Source: Stutzerimonas stutzeri
GTDB lineage: Bacteria > Pseudomonadota > Gammaproteobacteria > Pseudomonadales > Pseudomonadaceae
Direction of reading: 5' to 3'
Length of the DNA: 64,000 bases
Assembly (NCBI RefSeq): GCF_002890895.1
Contig: NZ_POUL01000009.1
Span: 1-64,000 of the forward strand
Each line of letters starts with the position of its first letter. Position 1 is the stretch's first letter. This document shows, piece by piece, positions 36,727-44,779 of this stretch. Made by a program: the position numbers and the translations under genes. A model generated the notes under the pieces. That model made no database searches and was not told the DNA's origin. It worked only from the letters and a program-made list of their open reading frames with translations.

Positions 36727-37461
36727 ATGCAAGCCCCTGCACTTACACTCGAACGCATCTATCCCCAGCACCTGGACGCAGATAACCAGGACGACCGCGA
36801 CACGCTACGCCTTCACCTAGAGCGCTACGACTTCGCGGCTACAAGGCTGATCGGCACGCGCGTGCTGGACATCGCGTGCGGCTGCGGTTACGGCAGCGAC
36901 CGGCTGGCAGAGCTCAATCCGGACAAGACCATCATTGGCGTGGATATCGACCCCGCGGCCATTGCTTTTGCCCAGGCGCACTACCAGCGCCCCAATCTGC
37001 GCTATCACTGCGCCGATGCAGAAAGCTTCAGGAGCGAAGAGCGCTTTCACAACATCGTCAGCCTGGAAACCATCGAGCATCTGCCACGTCCGCAGCAGCT
37101 GATCGCAAACTGCGCCGAGCTACTTGCCGAAGGCGGACAGATCATCGCCTCGGTGTCCATCACTCCCACCCTGGACGGCAACCCGCACCATCTGCATGAT
37201 TTCAGCGTGCGCAGCTTTTTCGCCTTGTTCCAACCATATGCATTGCGGCCGGACGATCGCTTCGAGCAAGTCCAGTGGTGGCAGTTCAAAGGCTTGTTCC
37301 GCAGCAATCCCACCCGCCAGCACCGCTCGGAAGGTGTCGGCAATGCGGTACTGGCGTACTACGCTCAGCATCCGCAGTACCTGATCAAGCGGCTCGCCTC
37401 CATGCTGCGTTACGGCCTCAGTAACCGCTACCTGACCTGCCGGTTCCGCACGGCGCGATGA
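36727..37461 (+). CDS. SAM-dependent class I methyltransferase
   Basis: A 244-residue methyltransferase of the UbiG/type-11 class. Motif I is VLDIACGCGYGSDRLAE near residue 45, motif II acidic GVDIDPAAIAFAQ, then CADAESF and IVSLETIEHLPRPQQLI (post-I and IV). The C-terminal part (HLHDFSVRSFFALFQPYA) resembles methyltransferases acting on glycans or small molecules. The substrate is unknown and neighbours give no clue. Confidence 0.85.
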   Translation: MQAPALTLERIYPQHLDADNQDDRDTLRLHLERYDFAATRLIGTRVLDIACGCGYGSDRLAELNPDKTIIGVDIDPAAIAFAQAHYQRPNLRYHCADAESFRSEERFHNIVSLETIEHLPRPQQLIANCAELLAEGGQIIASVSITPTLDGNPHHLHDFSVRSFFALFQPYALRPDDRFEQVQWWQFKGLFRSNPTRQHRSEGVGNAVLAYYAQHPQYLIKRLASMLRYGLSNRYLTCRFRTAR

Positions 37462-37563
37462 GTGGCCAGCCGTCGGGAAGCTGACCCGCCGGCATCCGAT
37501 CACGTATTATCGCCGCCCCTTCCGGGCCGCCCTGCGGCCCGCCTCCGTCCGAGTGTTGTTTTG

Positions 37564-38064
37564 ATGTTTCAGTTACGAGCGATGCAGGTGCGCGATATAC
37601 CTGCGGTGATGTCGATTCAGGAAGAATCCTATTCCGCCGAACTGCTCGAGAGCGAAGCGGTGATCTGCAACCGTCTCGCCGCCAGCCCACAGCTTGCCTG
37701 GGTGGCCGAGGATGACGAGGGCGTCTGCGCCTATCTGTTTGCCTACCGCTCGCGCGTCGGCAAAGTGACCCCGCTGGACGGCGAGTTCCAGCCGCACGCC
37801 GAAGCTGACTGCCTGTATCTGCACGACCTAGCCGTTTCCCGACGCGCCAGCGGTCGCGGCATAGGCCCGGCTTTGGTGCGCAAGAACCTGGAACAGGCGC
37901 GCGCGCATCAGTTGCGCTATTCGGCGCTGGTATCGGTGCAGGAGTCCGAAGCCTTCTGGTCTCGTCTCGGCTATGCCGCGCAGACCGAGTTGGAGCCACC
38001 GCAAGCCAGCAACCTGGCCAGCTACCAAATACCAGCCGTCTACATGGTCCGCGCACTGCATTAG
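37564..38064 (+). CDS. GNAT acetyltransferase
   Basis: A 166-residue single GNAT domain: MFQLRAMQVRDIPAVMSIQEESY at the start, YLHDLAVSRRASGRGIGPALVRKNLEQAR as the acetyl-CoA pyrophosphate loop (RxxGxGxA type), and ALVSVQESEAFWSRLGYA as the last strand. Start at 37564 is the first ATG matching family length. The substrate is unknown. The ureE promoter lies in the 164-base gap after it. Confidence 0.8.
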   Translation: MFQLRAMQVRDIPAVMSIQEESYSAELLESEAVICNRLAASPQLAWVAEDDEGVCAYLFAYRSRVGKVTPLDGEFQPHAEADCLYLHDLAVSRRASGRGIGPALVRKNLEQARAHQLRYSALVSVQESEAFWSRLGYAAQTELEPPQASNLASYQIPAVYMVRALH

Positions 38065-38111
38065 CGCGCGAATTTGGTGCGATGCCGGTGCGCACGCACC
38101 GAAACGGAACA
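38065..38111. promoter_or_regulatory. Two NtrC-like dyads upstream of ureE
   Basis: CGCACC-GAAAC-GGAACA at 38095-38111 matches 9 of 12 NtrC bases, and CGCGCG-AATTT-GGTGCG at 38065-38081 matches 8 of 12. Centres are 30 bp apart (about three turns) and lie 65-105 bp upstream of the -24 element. Both are individually weak. Confidence 0.4.
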
Positions 38112-38176
38112 ACCTCAAGCCCCATTTTCAAGCACGAACCCGCCACAGCCAGCGGACCGCGTCTGTTGCGCCGCGT

Positions 38177-38192
38177 TGGCAAGGGCCTTGCT
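38177..38192 (+). promoter_or_regulatory. Sigma-54 promoter of ureE
   Basis: TGGCAAG-GGCC-TTGCT differs from the -24/-12 consensus at one base, with the exact GG-to-GC offset of 12. Transcription would start near 38203, about 26 bases before the ureE ATG. Confidence 0.75.
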
Positions 38193-38228
38193 CTGGTGTG
38201 CGTCATTGCACAACCGGAACTGTTCGCC

Positions 38229-38729
38229 ATGCTGGTCATCCACCACCGCATCTCCCCGCAGGCCAACGCCGACGCCGAGCTGGCGCTGACCTTCGAGGCC
38301 CGCAGCAAATCGCGTCTGCGTTGTTTCACCACGACCGGCGAAGACGTCGGCCTGTTCCTCGAGCGCGGTCAGCAACCCCTGCATGACGGCGAGTGCCTGC
38401 GCGCCGAGGATGGCCGTATTGTCCGCGTGCGGGCCCGCGCCGAGCAGCTTCTTCATGTGACCTGCAGCAGTGCATTCGAGCTGACACGTGCCGCCTATCA
38501 CCTCGGCAACCGTCATGTGGCGTTGCAGGTAGGCGACGGCTGGCTGCGCCTGCTGGATGATTACGTTTTGAAAGACATGCTGCTGCAGCTGGGCGCCAGC
38601 GTCGAAGCCATCGAGGCGCCCTTCCAGCCCGAGCACGGCGCCTACGGTGGCGGCCATCACCACTCCCACGCAGGCGAAGCCGAGTTCAGCTACGCGCCAC
38701 GCCTGCATCAATTTGGCGCCCGCAAGTGA
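38229..38729 (+). CDS. ureE: Urease nickel chaperone UreE
   Basis: A 166-residue UreE. The N-terminal peptide-binding domain starts MLVIHHRISPQANADAELALTFEARSKSRLR. The C-terminal metal-binding domain carries YHLGNRHVALQVGDGWLRL (conserved GNRH with its nickel-binding His) and the C-terminal His cluster GGGHHHSHAG. It delivers nickel to UreG for urease. ATG at 38229 fits family length; the frame upstream to 38082 covers the sigma-54 promoter. It overlaps ureF by GTGA. Confidence 0.95.
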   Translation: MLVIHHRISPQANADAELALTFEARSKSRLRCFTTTGEDVGLFLERGQQPLHDGECLRAEDGRIVRVRARAEQLLHVTCSSAFELTRAAYHLGNRHVALQVGDGWLRLLDDYVLKDMLLQLGASVEAIEAPFQPEHGAYGGGHHHSHAGEAEFSYAPRLHQFGARK

Positions 38730-39403
38730 ACCCGGCTGCCTTCGCGCTGCTGCGGCTCGCCAGCCCGCAGTTGCCGATTGGTGGCTACAGCTATTCGCAG
38801 GGCCTGGAAATGGCGGTCGAACAGCAACGCGTGAATGACGAAAGCAGCGCCAGCCGCTGGCTGGGCGACCAGCTGATGCTAAATCTGGCGCGCTTCGAAG
38901 CGCCTTTACTGCTCGCACATTGTCAGGCCGCCGCGGCTGAAGAATGGGACGAAGTCGAGCGGCTAGCCGCGTGCCATCGCGCCAGCCGCGAAACCCGCGA
39001 GCTGCGGCTGGAAAGCCGGCAGATGGGCTATTCGCTGAAGCAACTGCTGGACAATCTGCCCGAACTCGACGCCCCGGCCCGCGCCCTGTTTCAACGCATC
39101 GACGAACCCGGTCTTGCCCTGGGTTGGGCCCTGGCCGCGCGTGCCTGGGGCATCAGCCCCGAAGACGCATTGACCGCCTGGCTCTGGGGCTGGTTGGAGA
39201 ATCAGTTGGCCGTCCTGATGAAAACCCTGCCGCTTGGCCAGCAGGCGGCACAACGCTTGACCTCACAACTGCTGCCGACACTGCAACAGGCCCAGCGCGA
39301 CGCAACCGTTATCGAGCCTGAACATTGGGGCAGCGCCGCCTTTGGCCTGTCTCTGGCGAGCATGGCACACGAGCGCCAGTACAGCCGCCTGTTCCGCTCA
39401 TGA
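38726..39403 (+). CDS. ureF: Urease accessory protein UreF
   Basis: A 225-residue Ure[32 protein letters not shown] at the start is the family signature, and the C-terminus has [47 protein letters not shown], the tail that contacts UreD. It gates the UreG GTPase during nickel insertion. The start is GTG at 38726, overlapping the ureE stop, so translation is coupled. Confidence 0.95.
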   Translation: MNPAAFALLRLASPQLPIGGYSYSQGLEMAVEQQRVNDESSASRWLGDQLMLNLARFEAPLLLAHCQAAAAEEWDEVERLAACHRASRETRELRLESRQMGYSLKQLLDNLPELDAPARALFQRIDEPGLALGWALAARAWGISPEDALTAWLWGWLENQLAVLMKTLPLGQQAAQRLTSQLLPTLQQAQRDATVIEPEHWGSAAFGLSLASMAHERQYSRLFRS

Positions 39404-39431
39404 GCCCAGATTTCACAAGAGGAAACAGACC

Positions 39432-40046
39432 ATGAACACCCAACCCCTGCGCATTGGCATCGGTGGCCCGGTCGGCTCCGGCAAGACCGCATTGACCCTC
39501 GCGCTCTGCCTGGCCCTTCGCGAGCGCTACAACCTGGCCGTGGTGACCAACGACATCTACACCCAGGAAGACGCGCAATTCCTCGTGCGGAACGAGGCCC
39601 TGGCGCCCGAGCGCATCATTGGCGTCGAGACTGGCGGCTGTCCGCACACGGCAATCCGCGAGGATGCTTCGATCAACCTTGAGGCGGTCGAACAACTCAA
39701 CCGCCGTTTCCCTGGGCTCGACCTGATCATTGTCGAGTCCGGTGGCGACAACCTGTCTGCCACCTTCAGCCCGGAGCTTTCAGACCTGACCATTTACGTG
39801 ATCGACGTGTCAGCCGGCGACAAGCTGCCGCGCAAGGGCGGACCGGGCATCTGCAAGTCGGATTTGCTGGTGATCAACAAGGTCGACCTGGCGCCCATGG
39901 TCGGCGCGTCGCTGGAGGTCATGGACCGCGACACTCGCAAGATGCGTGGCGACAAGCCGTTCGTGTTCAGCAACCAGAAGGTGGGCCAGGGCCTCGACGA
40001 AATCATCGCTTTCATCGAACAACAAGGAATGCTCAGCGCCGCCTGA
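39432..40046 (+). CDS. ureG: Urease accessory GTPase UreG
   Basis: A 204-residue SIMIBI GTPase. P-loop [15 protein letters not shown] near residue 12, the nickel-binding CPH in [33 protein letters not shown], and the guanine-specificity NKVDLAP are all present. Hydrolysis of GTP drives nickel delivery from UreE to urease. AAGAGGAAA precedes the ATG at 39432, 28 bases after ureF. Confidence 0.97.
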   Translation: MNTQPLRIGIGGPVGSGKTALTLALCLALRERYNLAVVTNDIYTQEDAQFLVRNEALAPERIIGVETGGCPHTAIREDASINLEAVEQLNRRFPGLDLIIVESGGDNLSATFSPELSDLTIYVIDVSAGDKLPRKGGPGICKSDLLVINKVDLAPMVGASLEVMDRDTRKMRGDKPFVFSNQKVGQGLDEIIAFIEQQGMLSAA

Positions 40047-40077
40047 CAACCTCATTCGCCATTCAAAGGAGTCACTG

Positions 40078-40650
40078 ATGAACCTGCGCAAATCGATGTT
40101 CACCGCAGCCCTGCTACTCAGCCCGGCATTGGCTGTCGCACACCCCGGCCACGATCATGCGGGCGTCATTTCCGGCATCGCCCATCCAGTCTTTGGCCTT
40201 GATCACCTGCTGGCAATGGTCGCCGTTGGCCTCTGGGCGGCGCAGCAAACCGGCAAGGCACGCTGGGCTTTACCCCTGACCTTCGTTGCCACGATGCTGC
40301 TGGGCGGCCTGCTCGGTTTTGCCGGCCTCGAAATACCGTTGATGGAAACCGGCATCGCCGGATCGGTGCTGGCCCTTGGACTGTTGGTGGCATTGGCGGT
40401 GCGCCCGCCGCTAGCCCTCGCGGCGGGGCTAACCGCCCTGTTTGCGCTTAGCCATGGCGTGGCTCATGGACTGGAGCTGCCCATGCTGTCGAGCCCCTGG
40501 GGTTACGCAGCCGGCTTCGCCGTCGCCACCGCTGCACTGCACGGTATCGGCTACGCGATAGCACGCAACCTGCCACAGGTGGCTGCCCCACTGGTGCGCA
40601 TCGCCGGTGCCGCGTCGGCGCTGACCGGTGCCTGGTTGCTCGCTGCCTGA
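40078..40650 (+). CDS. ureJ: HupE/UreJ-type nickel permease
   Basis: A 190-residue inner-membrane protein of the HupE/UreJ family. Signal peptide MNLRKSMFTAALLLSPALAVA is followed by HPGHDHAGVISGIAHPVFGLDHLLAMVAVGLWAAQ with the nickel-binding H-P-H-D-H and GxDHLL signatures. About six further helices include LFALSHGVAHGLELP. It probably imports or supplies nickel for UreG. AAAGGAG precedes the start, 31 bases after ureG. Confidence 0.93.
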   Translation: MNLRKSMFTAALLLSPALAVAHPGHDHAGVISGIAHPVFGLDHLLAMVAVGLWAAQQTGKARWALPLTFVATMLLGGLLGFAGLEIPLMETGIAGSVLALGLLVALAVRPPLALAAGLTALFALSHGVAHGLELPMLSSPWGYAAGFAVATAALHGIGYAIARNLPQVAAPLVRIAGAASALTGAWLLAA

Positions 40651-40770
40651 TCGGACACAAATCGAAACAATCACGGAACCTGAGCGCTCCCTGAGACCCA
40701 AATGCTGAGCACATTCGCCGGTTCGCTACCGGCGACGCCTCAGCCATCGGTCATACAGAGGAAGCGCAAC

Positions 40771-41142
40771 GTGTCCAACCCCCCTCACGCCCACGGTTTC
40801 GCCTACTGGGCGCTCAAAGTCTTCGCCGCCATCGTCGCCCTGTTTGGTCTCGCCCTCGCCGCTGGCGGCGTCTGGCTGATCACGCTTGGTGGCTCCTGGT
40901 ACTACCTCATCGCTGGCGCCGGCATGCTGATTGCCGGCGTGCTGCTGTTCATGCAACGCATCAGCGGCGTCTGGCTTTACTGGGCGGTATTCCTAGCGAC
41001 TGTTGTCTGGGCTATCTGGGAGGTCGGCCTTGACCCCTGGGCGCTGATACCACGCCTGGTGGCGCTGGCTGTGATCGCCCTTCTTACCCTCGCTTTTATT
41101 CCGGTGCTGCGGCGCCACACTCGCAAAGAGGCGCACGCATGA
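40771..41142 (+). CDS. Membrane-anchor domain of split PQQ glucose dehydrogenase
   Basis: A 123-residue membrane protein with four transmembrane segments (AYWALKVFAAIVALFGLALA, SWYYLIAGAGMLIAGVLLFM, VWLYWAVFLATVVWAIWEV, WALIPRLVALAVIALLTLAF). The pattern matches TM1-TM4 of the N-terminal membrane domain of Gcd-type quinoprotein dehydrogenases, where ubiquinone binds. It is normally fused to the PQQ domain. Start is GTG at 40771 with AGAGGAAG upstream. It ends in an ATGA overlap with the catalytic gene, so both should be made together and assemble as one enzyme. Confidence 0.8.
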   Translation: MSNPPHAHGFAYWALKVFAAIVALFGLALAAGGVWLITLGGSWYYLIAGAGMLIAGVLLFMQRISGVWLYWAVFLATVVWAIWEVGLDPWALIPRLVALAVIALLTLAFIPVLRRHTRKEAHA

Positions 41143-43208
41143 CGCACCTGCTTCGATTGTTTGGCTTGATGACACTCATCTGGCTGCCACTCAGCCATGC
41201 CCAAACGACCGCCTATGACCCTACGCTGGAGCCGGCCACGACCGTAGCCAGTACGGTCGCCGGCGCCCCCGAGGCAGCCGATTGGACCGCCTATGGCCGC
41301 AACAATGCAGCCACCCGTTATTCGCCGCTCGATCAGATCGATCGCGACAATGTGTCCGAGCTCAAGCCAGTCTGGGGCTATCGCACCGGCAACCTGCCCG
41401 ATCAATCAGTGGTCGACAAGAAGTGGGCGCCGGAAACCACACCGCTGAAGGTTGGCGACAACCTTTACCTGTGCGATGCGCTGAACGTGCTGATTTCGCT
41501 CGATGCCAGCAGCGGTCGTGAACGCTGGCGCTATGACCCGAAGGTCTCCACCGACCATATTCCCTACTCGGCCACCTGCCGCGGCGTGAGCTATTACGAG
41601 GTGCCGGATGTACCCGATGACACCGCCTGCAAGCGCCGCATCATCGAGGGCACGCTTGACGCAGAGCTGGTCGCGGTCGATGCCGATACGGGCGTGCCCT
41701 GCGCCGATTTCGGCCACGCCGGGCACGTCGATCTGATGGAAGGCATGGGCGACTCTGTACCGGGTTACGTCGCGGTGACGTCGCCGCCGACCATCGTTCG
41801 CGGGGTCGCGGTGGTCGGGCACCAGGTGCTCGACGGCCAGAAGGAAGACGCGCCATCCGGCGTGATCCGCGGATACGACGCGGCCACCGGCGAGCTGGCC
41901 TGGGCCTGGGACATGGGTCGCCCTGGCGAGACCGGCCTGCCAGAAGGGGATGATGTCTATACCCGAGGCACGCCCAACGCCTGGACGATCTTCTCCGGCG
42001 ACGAGGCCCTCGGCCTGGTCTACGTGCCGATGGGCAACTCTTCGGTCGACTACTGGAGCGGCAACCGCCGCGAGTTCGAGAAACCCTACTCGACCGCGCT
42101 GGTGGCCTTGGATGTGACCAATGGGACGGTGCGCTGGGTCTTTCAGACCGTGCATAACGATGTCTGGGACTATGACCTCGGCTCCCAGGGGAGCCTGATC
42201 GACTTTCCGGTAGGCGACGGCCGCACTGTTCCAGCGGTCGTGCTACCCACCAAGATGGGCGATATCTACGTGCTCGACCGCCGCACTGGCGAGCCGTTGA
42301 CGCCCGTCGAGGAGCGCCCGGTGCCCGCAAGCACTTTGCCTGACGAAACGCTGTCACCGACGCAACCCTTCTCTGTCGGTATGCCGTCCACGCCACGCGG
42401 GCAGCTGACTGAGACCGACGCATGGGGAGTGACACCGCTGGACCAGCTGTGGTGCCGCATCCAGTTCAAGCGTGCCAGTTATGAAGGCATGTACACACCG
42501 CCGAGCGTGGACAGGCCATTCCTGCAGTGGCCGAGCTACAACGGCGGTAACGACTGGGGCAGCGCGGCGGTGAACACCGACCGCAACATCCTGGTGTTGA
42601 ACTACAACCACATCGCCATGTATGACCAGCTCATCCCACGCGAAGAGGCCAACGAGCGCGGCATGGTTCCACTCGGGGTACCAGGCGGCAGCACCTCGTC
42701 TGGCGGCTCAGTGCCGCAGGCGGGCTCGCCCTATGCCGTGTCCATCGAGGCCTGGCGCAACGGCTTCACAGGCGTACCCTGCAGTCGCCCACCCTTCGGC
42801 GGCATCATGGCTATCGACCTCAACACCCGCAAAGTGCTGTGGAACGAGCCATTGGGCACCGCTCGCCACAACGGGCCATTCGGTATCTCGTCACACCTTC
42901 CGGTGAAAGTCGGCACACCGAACAACGGCGGCCCTGTCATTACCGCAGGCGGTTTGATCTTCATCGCCGCAGCAACCGACAACCTGATCCGCGCAATCGA
43001 CATTGATACCGGCGAGGTGCTGTGGCAGGACGTACTGCCCGCCGGTGGCCAGGCGACGCCGATGACCTACGAGGCCAACGGTCGCCAGTACCTGGTGATC
43101 GTCGCGGGCGGCCATCACTTCATGGAGACGCCGCCGGGCGACTATGTGGTTGCCTACAGCCTGCCGGCCAAAGGCGACCCCATATTGCCGGAGTTCCTGA
43201 AGGACTAA
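41139..43208 (+). CDS. gcd: PQQ-dependent glucose/quinate dehydrogenase, catalytic part
   Basis: A 689-residue periplasmic eight-bladed propeller of the glucose/quinate/shikimate dehydrogenase family. The N-terminus MTHLLRLFGLMTLIWLPLSHAQ reads as a signal peptide but sits where TM5 of fused Gcd would be. DWTAYGRNNAATRYSPLDQID starts the propeller, HNDVWDYDLGSQGSL is the conserved PQQ-pocket segment, and GHHFMETPPGDYVVAYSLP closes it. The enzyme would oxidise an aldose or quinate and feed ubiquinone. It is separate from its membrane domain, which is unusual. Substrate assignment to glucose is probable only. Confidence 0.88.
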   Translation: MTHLLRLFGLMTLIWLPLSHAQTTAYDPTLEPATTVASTVAGAPEAADWTAYGRNNAATRYSPLDQIDRDNVSELKPVWGYRTGNLPDQSVVDKKWAPETTPLKVGDNLYLCDALNVLISLDASSGRERWRYDPKVSTDHIPYSATCRGVSYYEVPDVPDDTACKRRIIEGTLDAELVAVDADTGVPCADFGHAGHVDLMEGMGDSVPGYVAVTSPPTIVRGVAVVGHQVLDGQKEDAPSGVIRGYDAATGELAWAWDMGRPGETGLPEGDDVYTRGTPNAWTIFSGDEALGLVYVPMGNSSVDYWSGNRREFEKPYSTALVALDVTNGTVRWVFQTVHNDVWDYDLGSQGSLIDFPVGDGRTVPAVVLPTKMGDIYVLDRRTGEPLTPVEERPVPASTLPDETLSPTQPFSVGMPSTPRGQLTETDAWGVTPLDQLWCRIQFKRASYEGMYTPPSVDRPFLQWPSYNGGNDWGSAAVNTDRNILVLNYNHIAMYDQLIPREEANERGMVPLGVPGGSTSSGGSVPQAGSPYAVSIEAWRNGFTGVPCSRPPFGGIMAIDLNTRKVLWNEPLGTARHNGPFGISSHLPVKVGTPNNGGPVITAGGLIFIAAATDNLIRAIDIDTGEVLWQDVLPAGGQATPMTYEANGRQYLVIVAGGHHFMETPPGDYVVAYSLPAKGDPILPEFLKD

Positions 43209-43230
43209 GCGTTCGGCGAGCCGCCATCCG

Positions 43231-44703
43231 TTAGCGGAACGGTGGCTCGTCGAAGCTGCGCAGCTTGCGCGAGTGCAACGAGTTGAGCTGGTCGCGCAGC
43301 AGGTCCAACGCAGCGATACCTATTTTCAGGTGTTGGGTCACGGCGCGCTCATAGAAGGCGTTGGCAGAACCCGGCAGCTTGATCTCGCTGTGCAGCGGCT
43401 TGTCCGATACGCAGAGCAGCGTCCCGTACGGCACCCGCAGGCGATAGCCCTGCGCGGCAATGGTGCCGCTTTCCATGTCCACCGCCACGGCGCGTGAGAG
43501 GTTGATCAGCGGCCGTTCCTGCGCCCAGCGCAACTCCCAGTTGCGGTCGTCATAAGTCAGCACGGTGCCGGTGCGCAGACGCCGCTTGAGCGCTTCGCCT
43601 TTCTCCCCGGTGACTTGCGCCGCCGCTTCCTGCAGCGCCTGCTGCACTTCAGCGAGGGCCGGCAGCGGAATGTGTGGCGGCAGCACCCGGTCGAGAATCC
43701 CGTCACGACGCATGTAGGCGTGAGCCAACACGTAATCGCCGATGGACTGCGACTGCCGCAGCCCGCCGCAGTGGCCGATCATCAGCCAGCAATGCGGGCG
43801 CAGCACCGCCAGGTGATCGGTGATGTTCTTGGCGTTCGACGGCCCGACACCAATGTTGACCAGGGTAACGCCGTCGCCATCTTTGGCCTGCAGGTGATAA
43901 GCCGGCATCTGGTAGCGGTGCCAGAGCACGCCGCCGATGATGGACTGCGCCTCGCCCTCGTCCATGCCGCGCTCGATGATGATGTTGCCCGGCAGCACCA
44001 TGCGCACGAAACGGGTGTCGTCGCGCAACATGTCGAGGCCGTGACGAATGAACTGGTCGACGTAGCGGTGGTAGTTGGTCAGCAGGATCCAGGGCTGCAC
44101 ATGACGCCAGTCGCTACCGGTGTAATGCACCAGCCGGCGCAGCGAGAAATCCACCCGCGCACCATCGAAGAGCGCCAGCGGATAAGGGTCAGCATGCTCC
44201 CAGTCGTAGAGGCCGTCGGCAATGTCATCGGTGGCGGCGGACAGATCGGTGCTGGGGAACACGCGAGCCAGCTCGGCTGCGGTCACGCCGGTTCCCGCCA
44301 GTTCGTCGCCCTGCTCGATCACATAGGGGTACGGAATGTACCGCTCGCTGATGCCCACCTCGACCGTTACACCGAAATCCTTGATCAAGGGCCGCAACTG
44401 ATCGAGCAGATAGCTGCGAAATGCCGCTGGATGGGTCACGGTCACGCTGTAGACACCCGGCGCCTGCACCTTGGCATAAGCGCGGGTGGAAGCTGGCACT
44501 TCGCCGTGGCATTCGTAGGTCAGGCGTAGTTCGGGATAGCGGAACAGCGCACGCTCGGCCGCATCGGGCTCTTCGCGCGTGGTGACATAGCGTTTAAGCG
44601 CCTGGTTCAGTGCGCGGGTTGCCTGCTGATGCAGCTCGGCAAGCTGGTCCACGGCCGCTTCAGCGCTGGTGGCAATGCGAAAAGTCTCGCCTGCTGGGTT
44701 CAT
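43231..44703 (-). CDS. amn: AMP nucleosidase
   Basis: A 490-residue Amn, hydrolysing AMP to adenine and ribose-5-phosphate. The N-terminal AMN domain has YPELRLTYECHGEVPASTRAYAKVQAPGVYSVTVTHP, and the catalytic nucleoside-phosphorylase-like domain has VTLVNIGVGPSNAKNITDHLAVLRPHCWLMIGHCGGL and VAVDMESGTIAAQGYRLRVPYGTLLCVSDKPLHSEIKLPG. Length matches the family. It is convergent with gcd, 22 bases apart. In P. aeruginosa it sits in the same order ahead of the LadS-thiD block. Confidence 0.95.
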   Translation of the reverse strand: MNPAGETFRIATSAEAAVDQLAELHQQATRALNQALKRYVTTREEPDAAERALFRYPELRLTYECHGEVPASTRAYAKVQAPGVYSVTVTHPAAFRSYLLDQLRPLIKDFGVTVEVGISERYIPYPYVIEQGDELAGTGVTAAELARVFPSTDLSAATDDIADGLYDWEHADPYPLALFDGARVDFSLRRLVHYTGSDWRHVQPWILLTNYHRYVDQFIRHGLDMLRDDTRFVRMVLPGNIIIERGMDEGEAQSIIGGVLWHRYQMPAYHLQAKDGDGVTLVNIGVGPSNAKNITDHLAVLRPHCWLMIGHCGGLRQSQSIGDYVLAHAYMRRDGILDRVLPPHIPLPALAEVQQALQEAAAQVTGEKGEALKRRLRTGTVLTYDDRNWELRWAQERPLINLSRAVAVDMESGTIAAQGYRLRVPYGTLLCVSDKPLHSEIKLPGSANAFYERAVTQHLKIGIAALDLLRDQLNSLHSRKLRSFDEPPFR

Positions 44704-44779
44704 GGTGGGTTTCCTTGTCTATTCGTTGAAAACATCTTGCCTGCTGTTCGATGACAGCGGTAGCACCGGAGCGCTGCGA

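Noticed and set aside
41100-41160. Simple frameshift error as the cause of the split gcd
   Set aside because: The ATGA overlap and a plausible signal peptide at the new start argue for two real genes, though raw-read confirmation would be decisive.
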